This document shows, in pieces, positions 1 to 5,991 of a stretch of DNA of 10,386 nucleotides (positions are counted from its first letter, which is position 1; every line of letters starts with the position of its first letter). Below the pieces are notes generated by a model that ran no database searches, was not told the DNA's origin, and saw only the letters and a program-made list of their open reading frames with translations. The stretch comes from Bacteroidia bacterium (GTDB lineage: Bacteria; Bacteroidota; Bacteroidia; Bacteroidales; GCA-2748055): the NCBI GenBank assembly GCA_030596245.1, contig JAUVKN010000128.1, positions 1 to 10,386 on the forward strand, given 5' to 3'. Both the position numbers and the translations under genes were made by a program.

Positions 1-31
1 TAGATTTTTGAATTTACAAAATAAACTGATA

Positions 32-63
32 TTTGCATATTATTTAGAATAATTATAGATTTG
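32..63 (+). promoter_or_regulatory. Bacteroidota-type promoter of the four-gene envelope operon
   Basis: TTTG lies at 32-35 and TAGATTTG at 56-63, separated by exactly 20 bp. This matches the known Bacteroidota sigma-ABfr consensus (-33 TTTG, 19-21 bp, -7 TAnnTTTG). Transcription would start near 68-70, giving a leader of about 22 nt that is very A-rich, as is usual where translation does not depend on a Shine-Dalgarno sequence. The spacer holds an AT-rich inverted repeat, ATTATT-TAG-AATAAT (39-53). No comparable promoter is seen before the three downstream genes, so this one probably drives all four. Confidence 0.8.
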
Positions 64-91
64 CAGGGAATTTCAAAAAAAAAGTAGAATT

Positions 92-787
92 ATGAGTTTA
101 CTGCAGAGCGTTAGAAGGTACTTTATTTACCTCTTTTTTATTTCCACCCCGGCACTGTTTTTTTCATGCTATCCGGGAGGGATAGAATACTACAATGATA
201 CTGACATTGTGGCGACACAATATGATGACAGTTTTGATTTTGCAAGCAACCAGGACTATTTCATGCCCGATACGATCCACCATGTGGTGGAAGAGGGAGA
301 GGAAGACGAAGTTGATCGCAGTTACGATGATGAGATACTGGCAAGAATTGAAACCCATATGGCGACTGCCGGATATACCAGGTTTGAAAGTGACGAAATT
401 GCAGACTCCGTACTGGTAGATTCTGCAAATGTTGTGATTACCGTTGTGGTCACCTCTACCGAGTATTCAGGAGTTGGCTATATCCCCGGCGGCGGCGGCT
501 GGTGGGGCTGGTACCCTGGCTGGGGCTGGGGAGGAGGTTACTACCCTGGTTACCCGTGGTATCCTGGTTATGGTTGGGGTTATCCCTATACCTACAGTTA
601 CTCTACCGGTAGTCTCTTTATTGAGATGATAGACGAGGATGGCATTGATCACAACGAGGAGATACTTCCTGTTGTCTGGCAGGCAACCATTAATGGCCTG
701 TTAAGCGGAGATGCTGAAAACACACAATGGAGGGTGGACAGGGCCATTGATCAAAGTTTCGAACAATCCCAATACCTGTTTAACTAA
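92..787 (+). CDS. DUF4136-type lipoprotein with a Gly/aromatic-rich insert
   Basis: This is a 231-residue predicted outer-envelope lipoprotein. The signal peptide is residues 1-25, with Cys26 in an FFSC lipobox as the lipidation site. The mature part resembles DUF4136 proteins of Bacteroidota: an N-terminal part with conserved-looking YYNDTDIVATQYDDSFDF (residues 33-50), a helical segment (about 79-95), and a C-terminal strand block TGSLFIEMID (172-181) followed by the closing helix with VVWQATINGLLSG (194-206). Between the strands, residues about 126-172 are almost entirely Gly, Trp, Tyr and Pro, a low-complexity loop seen in other family members. An acidic run, EEGEEDEVD, covers 67-75. It is the first gene after a consensus promoter and is followed 32 bp later by a beta-barrel gene. 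The family has no firmly known function. A structural or assembly role in the outer membrane is inference. Confidence 0.85.
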   Translation: MSLLQSVRRYFIYLFFISTPALFFSCYPGGIEYYNDTDIVATQYDDSFDFASNQDYFMPDTIHHVVEEGEEDEVDRSYDDEILARIETHMATAGYTRFESDEIADSVLVDSANVVITVVVTSTEYSGVGYIPGGGGWWGWYPGWGWGGGYYPGYPWYPGYGWGYPYTYSYSTGSLFIEMIDEDGIDHNEEILPVVWQATINGLLSGDAENTQWRVDRAIDQSFEQSQYLFN

Positions 788-819
788 TCAGCCAATTTCA
801 CAATTTGACTCAACCAATC

Positions 820-1419
820 ATGAAAAAGATAAAAATATTAATTGCGTTGTCAGCCTTGCTCTTATCTGCAAATGGTTTCGGACAATTTGTTTATACCGAT
901 GTGACATACGATATGTCAGTACCCTTAGGTAATACCTCTGATTTCATTTCGAAAACCAGTTTCAGAGGAATGACCTTAAGGGTTGGACGATTTGTTACAG
1001 ATGATCTTGCAGTGGATGTTCGGTTTTCCTGGAATACTTTTTATGAAGCCAAAGATTTTGAAACCTACACCAGTGAAGATGGTACCGGATCTGTGACCGG
1101 AAAACAATTCAAGTACATTAATTCTTTTCCATTAACTGCAGGCGCCAGGTATGTGCTGAACTCTTCCAGTGACTTCTCACCCTATTTTGCCGGCGGACTG
1201 GGAGCTTATAAAATCAATGAGCGGAGGGATATGGGGATCTTTTACGTTGAAGATATGATCTGGCATTTTGGCATCTATCCCGAGATTGGGTTCATCTACG
1301 ATTTTTCCTACAGTGTGGGTCTGAATGTGTATGCCCGATATGATTATGCCCTTAAAACCCAGGATGCCACTGCTCACTCCTACATTGCCTTTGGCGTTGG
1401 GCTCCATTTCGGGGATTAA
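820..1419 (+). CDS. Small outer-membrane beta-barrel protein
   Basis: This is a 199-residue exported protein. The ATG at 820 is chosen because it puts a normal signal peptide (MKKIKILIALSALLLSANGFG, cleaved before Gln22) at the N-terminus; an in-frame TTG at 805 would only add five residues. The mature protein consists of alternating hydrophobic and polar strands with many aromatic residues and short turns, including SPYFAGGLGAY (120-130), PEIGFIYDFSYSVGLNVYAR (154-173) and a closing strand AFGVGLHF (190-197). This pattern fits the OMP beta-barrel (opacity/OmpX-like) superfamily, probably with eight strands. It is the second gene of the operon. The substrate or partner is unknown. It could be a small channel or simply a structural barrel, and the sequence does not distinguish these. 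Confidence 0.85.
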   Translation: MKKIKILIALSALLLSANGFGQFVYTDVTYDMSVPLGNTSDFISKTSFRGMTLRVGRFVTDDLAVDVRFSWNTFYEAKDFETYTSEDGTGSVTGKQFKYINSFPLTAGARYVLNSSSDFSPYFAGGLGAYKINERRDMGIFYVEDMIWHFGIYPEIGFIYDFSYSVGLNVYARYDYALKTQDATAHSYIAFGVGLHFGD

Positions 1420-1452
1420 CCAAATCTCCAATTATCACGAAAAATTATTCTT

Positions 1453-2058
1453 ATGAAAAAATTAATTATTCTTGGTCTGCTGGCCACTCTTTTTTTAGTT
1501 CCTCAAGAGGCATTTTCACAAAAGGGAATTGAGCTTTCCGGTTACACCGGATGGATGCTGGGTGGAAAGGTGAATCTTTATAATGGATCTCTGAAAATAG
1601 AAGATGGTCAAAACTGGGGAATTACCCTCTCTTATCCGATTGCTCCCGGGATGAAGGCCGAACTGATATACAACAGGCTGGTTTCGGATCTTACTGTCAG
1701 GGAGTACGGTAACGCACCCTATGTGTATACCAAATTGGCCACCCAGTATTTCCATGTGGGCACTGTAAAGGAGCTTATGTCTGAGGGAGTGGTCAGACCC
1801 TATGGAACAGGCTCAATGGGAGCTACCGTATTTTCCGACCGGGAAGGCTTTGACAGCGACAGGTGGAGATTTTCCGTAGGTCTGGGTGGAGGACTCAAAA
1901 TCTTCCCCACTGAACGCATCGGTTTCAGGCTTCAGGCCCGCATGCTTGTCCCTCTCTATTTCAACGGCCTCTGGTTTGGCACGGGGGGTGCCGGTGTAAG
2001 CACCAGTTCCACGATTGTACAGGGAGATTTTACCGGGGGCGTGATCCTTGCTTTTTAA
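1453..2058 (+). CDS. Outer-membrane beta-barrel protein (porin-like family)
   Basis: This is a 201-residue exported protein with signal peptide residues 1-22 (AFS before Gln23). Barrel strands alternate along the whole mature part. Typical segments are VRPYGTGSMGATVF (114-127), FSVGLGGGLKIFP (140-152), RIGFRLQARMLVPLYFNG (155-172) and the closing strand GDFTGGVILAF (191-201), which ends in Phe. A C-terminal aromatic residue is the usual signal for insertion by the BAM complex. This arrangement is a recurrent Bacteroidota outer-membrane protein family whose role is not established. The gene lies 33 bp after the preceding barrel gene and 43 bp before the next gene, with no internal promoter or terminator seen. 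Its sequence is not obviously a copy of the preceding barrel, so I do not see tandem duplication. Confidence 0.85.
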   Translation: MKKLIILGLLATLFLVPQEAFSQKGIELSGYTGWMLGGKVNLYNGSLKIEDGQNWGITLSYPIAPGMKAELIYNRLVSDLTVREYGNAPYVYTKLATQYFHVGTVKELMSEGVVRPYGTGSMGATVFSDREGFDSDRWRFSVGLGGGLKIFPTERIGFRLQARMLVPLYFNGLWFGTGGAGVSTSSTIVQGDFTGGVILAF

Positions 2059-2101
2059 ATTGAATTATAATAGAAAATAGATATTCCAAACACAAATTGA
2101 A

Positions 2102-2566
2102 ATGAAGAAAACGATTTTATTTGCTTTTTTACTCGCCATTGGCTTCCAATCATTTAGCCAGGTTTCAAGCACGGAACAAGAACTCATTAAATCCTATTTT
2201 AAACTCACCAAGATGGCCCTGGTTGAAGATGCTATGGCACTCTCAGAAAAAGACGGAGCAATCTTCTGGCCTCTGTATAAACAATATGATGTTGAAGCTT
2301 CAAAATTGAATCAGTACAGGATCGATTACCTGTTTGATTATGTGGAACATGTGGATAATATTACCAACGAGCAGGTGGACGCCTTCCTCAAGCAAGCCAA
2401 TACATACAACAAAAAAATGACTTCTCTGAAATCCAAGTATTACAAACTGATGAAAAAGGAGCTTTCCTCAAAGATAGCCATCCGGTTTATGCTGGTTGAG
2501 GAGTATATCCAGACAGCTGTCAAATACGAGCTGCTGGAAACCCTGCCCTGGGTTGGGGATCACTAG
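2102..2566 (+). CDS. Small helical periplasmic protein with LTxxQ-like motif
   Basis: This is a 154-residue exported protein with signal peptide 1-19 (SFS before Gln20). The mature part is almost all amphipathic helix, rich in Lys, Glu, Tyr and Leu. Two patterns stand out: EKDGAIFWPLYKQYDVEASKL (49-69), a motif I recognise from a broad family of small helical periplasmic proteins of unknown function, and ITNEQ (87-91), a variant of the LTxxQ motif of Spy/CpxP chaperones and metal-sensing relatives. A late block, KIAIRFMLVEEYIQTAVKYE (124-143), forms another helix. A Spy-like holdase or stress-binding role for outer-membrane proteins would suit its place after two barrel genes, but that is inference. 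It is the last gene of the operon and is followed by a terminator. Confidence 0.75.
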   Translation: MKKTILFAFLLAIGFQSFSQVSSTEQELIKSYFKLTKMALVEDAMALSEKDGAIFWPLYKQYDVEASKLNQYRIDYLFDYVEHVDNITNEQVDAFLKQANTYNKKMTSLKSKYYKLMKKELSSKIAIRFMLVEEYIQTAVKYELLETLPWVGDH

Positions 2567-2585
2567 TCAGAAAATATTACAATTG

Positions 2586-2630
2586 AAAAAAGCCGTCTCA
2601 TCATTTAACATGAGGCGGTTTTTTATTTTT
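2586..2630 (+). terminator. Rho-independent terminator closing the envelope operon
   Basis: Positions 2592-2601 pair with 2610-2619 around an 8-nt loop (2602-2609), with two G.U wobbles (2592.2619 and 2596.2615). An A-tract (2586-2591) can extend the stem against the T-tract (2619-2624), and a second T-run follows at 2626-2630. In the opposite direction the A-tract supplies a U-tract for the fucosidase transcript ending at 2675, but the two wobbles become C-A mismatches. It should therefore act mainly on the + strand and more weakly as a bidirectional terminator. Confidence 0.85.
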
Positions 2631-2674
2631 CACTTTATTCCAGCATGCTGCAAGATTGGCGGTTAGATAGTTTC

Positions 2675-4138
2675 CTAATTTCCTTGCAATTCCGGAGCGT
2701 GATAGATTTCTACGTTAGAAATTGTGGGGCATGATTTGGATTCAAGAATATTCAGACGCAGTTTGTCAGCAGTCACATTATCGAACCTCAGAATCCGCTT
2801 GTATCCAATGGTGGTCTGGGTAGTGATCTCTTCCCAGGAATTGTTTATCCACGCTTCGATGGAGAATTTCTTCACCCGTTGTCCCAATGGAATATACTCC
2901 TGGATCAAAAACCGGTTGAAAGTGGTTTCATCTCCGAAATCTATGGTAAGGGAAGCGTTGGTGACCCCATCATCGGTGGCCCAGTAAGAGTCCGGATTCC
3001 CATCGATGACTTGCGAAGCATCATAGTTTCTGGATTTTCCCCTCACATTGGAGGCAGTGGCAGTTCCATTCCTGGCAAGATCTCTCTCCATATCCCTTCT
3101 GACCACCTCCACCATTTTCATCAATTGCTCCATATCTTTTTCATGGATCAATCCGCGCCTGTCCACCGGGAAATTCAATAGAAAGGATGCATTTCTTCCG
3201 ATGGAGTGGTAATAGATATCCACCAGTTTTTCCACAGACTTTACCTGGTGATCCTCCGACGAATGATAATACCAACCGGGCCTGATGGAGACATCCACCT
3301 CAGCGGGTACCCAGTGTGTTCCATCCTCATGTCCACTGGTCAGATCTTTGTAATTGGGCGAGCCGGGATAGAACTCATCACGTCTGAGCAGGCTCCAGTT
3401 GGTTTCACCGGCCCAGCCAGCCTCATTGCCCACCCAGCGCACACCCGGACCTGCATCGCTGAACATCACTGCAGAGGGCTGAAGGTCCCTCACAATCTGC
3501 CTGGTATTGGGCCAGTCATAGTAGGTTTTTCTGTCCACCCTCCGCTCCTCATTGGCACCCCCGTAATAACCGGTTCCCCCATTGGCACCGTCAAACCACA
3601 CCTCAAACAGCTCACCGTAATTGCTCATAAGCTCCCTGAGTTGGTTCCTGAAATAGGTGATGTATGCATCGGTTCCATACTCTGCATGATTCCTGTCCCA
3701 GGGGGAGAGATACAACCCCAGTTTCAGTCCGTATTCCTGACAGGCATCCGCCAGTTCCCGAACCACATCCCCTACCCCCTCTTTCCAGGGAGAATTCTTG
3801 ACAGAGTGCTCCGTATATGCTGAGGGCCAGAGACAAAAACCATCGTGGTGTTTTGCGGTAAGGATAATGCCCTTCATCCCGGCCTCTTTACAAACCCTGG
3901 CCCACTGCCTGCAATCCAGTTCAGTCGGATTAAACAGTTCCGGAGATTCACCCCCGGTGCCCCACTCCATATCGGTGAATGTATTCATATTGAAATGCAC
4001 AAAAGCATAAAACTCCAACGCATGCCAGTTCAGCTGACGCTCAGTGGGCAATGGTCCCTCTGGTGCCGGGGGTTGGGCTTGGTTACACGATAATAACATG
4101 GTGGAAACCAGAAGCAGAATAGGGACATGTTTCATCAT
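2675..4138 (-). CDS. GH29 alpha-L-fucosidase lipoprotein with F5/8 type C-like domain
   Basis: This 487-residue predicted lipoprotein should cleave terminal alpha-L-fucose from glycans at the cell envelope. The signal peptide ends in LLSC with Cys18 lipidated. The GH29 (beta/alpha)8 catalytic domain runs from about 33 to 350: WHALEFYAFVHFNMNTF (38-54), the substrate-pocket motif KHHDGF (96-101), LYLSPWDRN (142-150), and VWFDGA (180-185), where Asp183 is the expected nucleophile. The acid/base is less certain. Glu239 in VGNEAG fits the GH29-B (1,3/1,4-fucosidase) pattern, and Glu280 is the alternative. After a helical linker, residues about 358-480 form a discoidin/F5-8 type C-like domain (DGNPDSYWAT, 379-388) that may bind sugar. 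The start could be either of two adjacent ATGs (4138 or 4135). It is transcribed away from the DUF2891 gene. No consensus promoter is seen upstream. Confidence 0.93.
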   Translation of the reverse strand: MMKHVPILLLVSTMLLSCNQAQPPAPEGPLPTERQLNWHALEFYAFVHFNMNTFTDMEWGTGGESPELFNPTELDCRQWARVCKEAGMKGIILTAKHHDGFCLWPSAYTEHSVKNSPWKEGVGDVVRELADACQEYGLKLGLYLSPWDRNHAEYGTDAYITYFRNQLRELMSNYGELFEVWFDGANGGTGYYGGANEERRVDRKTYYDWPNTRQIVRDLQPSAVMFSDAGPGVRWVGNEAGWAGETNWSLLRRDEFYPGSPNYKDLTSGHEDGTHWVPAEVDVSIRPGWYYHSSEDHQVKSVEKLVDIYYHSIGRNASFLLNFPVDRRGLIHEKDMEQLMKMVEVVRRDMERDLARNGTATASNVRGKSRNYDASQVIDGNPDSYWATDDGVTNASLTIDFGDETTFNRFLIQEYIPLGQRVKKFSIEAWINNSWEEITTQTTIGYKRILRFDNVTADKLRLNILESKSCPTISNVEIYHAPELQGN

Positions 4139-4289
4139 GGAAATGTATTATGAATGAATAAGTTACAACCATCCCATCTCCGCGAATCACAAAGTTTGAA
4201 GTAGTGAATTACAAATTCCGGGAATCTTAACAAGATAATACTTTGTCGTTTATTTCCCTACATTGGGATTCCTTAATGCCTTAAAAAAG

Positions 4290-5399
4290 ATGCGTTCCCC
4301 GATGAAACCTGCCCTTTTTACTTTGTTAATGCTGCTGCTCAGCTGTGCCGGAAAAGAGACAGGAGAAAAAATCACCATCCGGGAGCCGGTTCAAATGACG
4401 CTGGAGCAGGCCAATCACCTGGCAGCATTGCCACTGGCATGTTTGCAGACCGAGTACCCCAACAAACTGGGTCAAACCCTGGGAAGCCAGGAGGATCTTG
4501 ATCAGCCACACCGGTTGCATCCAGCATTCTATGGCTGTTTTGACTGGCACTCTTCAGTTCACGGGCACTGGTCACTGGTGAAACTACTGAAAGAGTTCCC
4601 GGAGCTGGAAAATGCCAATATGATCAGGGTCATGCTTCAGGAGAATATTTCCGCAACAAACATCCTTGCAGAAGTGGCCTATTTCCAGGGAGCGCATAGC
4701 AAATCATATGAACGGACCTATGGATGGGCCTGGTTATTGAAACTAGCGGAAGAGCTGCATACGTGGGATGATCCGCTGGCCTGTACGCTGGAAAAAAACC
4801 TTCAGCCATTGACAGATCTGATCGTTCAGCGCTACCTGGAATTCCTTCCCAGGTTACTTTACCCCATCAGGGTCGGAGAACATACCAATACAGCTTTTGG
4901 ATTGTCTTTTGTATGGGATTATTCCAATACGGTTCAGGATTCAGCACTGAAATCTGCCATCACATCCAGGGCCATTGACTTTTATATGGATGATGTGGGT
5001 TGCCCCATGAACTGGGAACCCAGTGGGTATGACTTTTTATCTCCCTGCTTTGAAGAGATTGACCTGATGCGAAGGGTTCTGGATGAAGCGCAATTCAGTG
5101 AATGGATGGGCAAATTTGCTCCGCAACTGGCATCCGGGAATTTTCAAATAGCGGTAGGAGAGGTCTCAGATCGCAGCGACGGGAAGCTGGTACACCTGGA
5201 CGGACTCAATTTTAGCAGGGCCTGGGTGATGTACGGACTGGCAAATCAGTACCCTCAATACAGTCATCTGATAAACAGGGCAAATGAGCACGTAAAATAC
5301 TCACTACCCAACCTGGTGGGTGACACCTATGAAGGGGGCCACTGGCTGGGCTCTTTTGCCATTTATGCCCTGAGTACAGGCAGCAAATTGCCGGTGTAA
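4290..5399 (+). CDS. DUF2891 family lipoprotein, possible glycan-related enzyme
   Basis: With the ATG at 4290 the protein has 369 residues. Its signal peptide is MRSPMKPALFTLLMLLLSC with Cys19 as the lipid site; an ATG at 4302 is almost as good, and an in-frame TTG at 4263 is less likely. I recognise the body as DUF2891, a family without an assigned activity. Signature blocks are HPAFYGCFDWHSSVHGHW (77-94), YGWAW (144-148), RVGEHTNTAFGL (194-205), WEPSGYDFLSPCFEE (242-256), HLDGLNFSRAW (302-312) and YEGGHWLGSFAIYAL (347-361). The evenly spaced helical blocks carrying His, Asp, Glu and aromatic residues resemble alpha/alpha-toroid enzymes, and the divergent fucosidase suggests glycan processing; both points are inference. 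It ends 14 bp from the convergent DUF3575-like gene, with no terminator between them. Confidence 0.85.
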   Translation: MRSPMKPALFTLLMLLLSCAGKETGEKITIREPVQMTLEQANHLAALPLACLQTEYPNKLGQTLGSQEDLDQPHRLHPAFYGCFDWHSSVHGHWSLVKLLKEFPELENANMIRVMLQENISATNILAEVAYFQGAHSKSYERTYGWAWLLKLAEELHTWDDPLACTLEKNLQPLTDLIVQRYLEFLPRLLYPIRVGEHTNTAFGLSFVWDYSNTVQDSALKSAITSRAIDFYMDDVGCPMNWEPSGYDFLSPCFEEIDLMRRVLDEAQFSEWMGKFAPQLASGNFQIAVGEVSDRSDGKLVHLDGLNFSRAWVMYGLANQYPQYSHLINRANEHVKYSLPNLVGDTYEGGHWLGSFAIYALSTGSKLPV

Positions 5400-5413
5400 A
5401 CTGTGGCGGCTAT

Positions 5414-5953
5414 TTAAAATGCAATCCCGATGGCGATTCCCAACCTCAATCCAAAGCCATTAATTTCCGAAATACCTACATCAACTTCACCGGAAGGATC
5501 CTCAACAGATCTAAAATTATAGGAAGGCCCCACCCATGCATCGATTAAAACAATATCTTTTAGCAACACCTGTTTGCCCAGATTAAGTGCAAAACCAATA
5601 CTGGTAAGGGTTCCTTCTTCATTGACAATAGGATCTGTTGCTGTGAGGCTCATATACCTGATGTTCGGAGCCAGGTAGGTGCCACTTGGAGCCAAAGTTT
5701 CGGAAAGGTAAAATCTGAATTCCGGTGTTATTCCATAACCTTCCAGGGTGGTCTCACTATCCCTTGGATGAAATCCTGTATAGAAAAATCCAAGCTGACC
5801 ACTGATATCCTCGGTAAAAGCCCTTTCAAATTTAATAGCAAATGTCCGGATGATCGGACTGAACAGGTCGGTCTTGATGTTGTTCATCTTTTGCGCCTGC
5901 AAGCTGGTGGATATCACCACAATTGCTGAAATTAAAATTGTTGTTCTTTTCAT
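5414..5953 (-). CDS. DUF3575-like small outer-membrane protein
   Basis: This is a 179-residue exported protein with signal peptide 1-20 (SLQA before Gln21). The mature part begins NNIKTDLFSPIIRTFAIKFE (24-43), the pattern seen at the start of DUF3575 and related small barrel proteins. Strand-like segments follow (ISGQLGFFYTGF, GYGITPEFRFYL, GTYLAPNIRYMSL, VLIDAWVGPSYNFRS), ending in GFGLRLGIAIGIAF with a C-terminal Phe typical of BAM-inserted barrels. The DUF3575 assignment is from recognition of the pattern and is moderately sure; membership of the outer-membrane barrel class is more secure. The gene starts 38 bp after the transporter gene on the same strand and has no promoter of its own that I can see, so it may be cotranscribed with it. 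Confidence 0.75.
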   Translation of the reverse strand: MKRTTILISAIVVISTSLQAQKMNNIKTDLFSPIIRTFAIKFERAFTEDISGQLGFFYTGFHPRDSETTLEGYGITPEFRFYLSETLAPSGTYLAPNIRYMSLTATDPIVNEEGTLTSIGFALNLGKQVLLKDIVLIDAWVGPSYNFRSVEDPSGEVDVGISEINGFGLRLGIAIGIAF

Positions 5954-5991
5954 AACATGGAGTTTAAATTAATGTTATCAGATTTATAGTT

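Noticed and set aside
805..819. TTG start adding five residues to the first beta-barrel protein
   Set aside because: The ATG at 820 starts a normal signal peptide with MKK. The extension only places uncharacteristic residues before it.
3206..3823. A 205-codon open frame on the + strand, antisense to the fucosidase
   Set aside because: It lies wholly inside the GH29 catalytic domain and has no domain, signal peptide or promoter. It is a shadow of the real gene.
5381..5395. Possible terminator hairpin (GGCA...TGCC) near the convergent ends of the DUF2891 and DUF3575-like genes
   Set aside because: The stem is only 4 bp, lies inside the DUF2891 coding sequence and has no U-tract in either direction.
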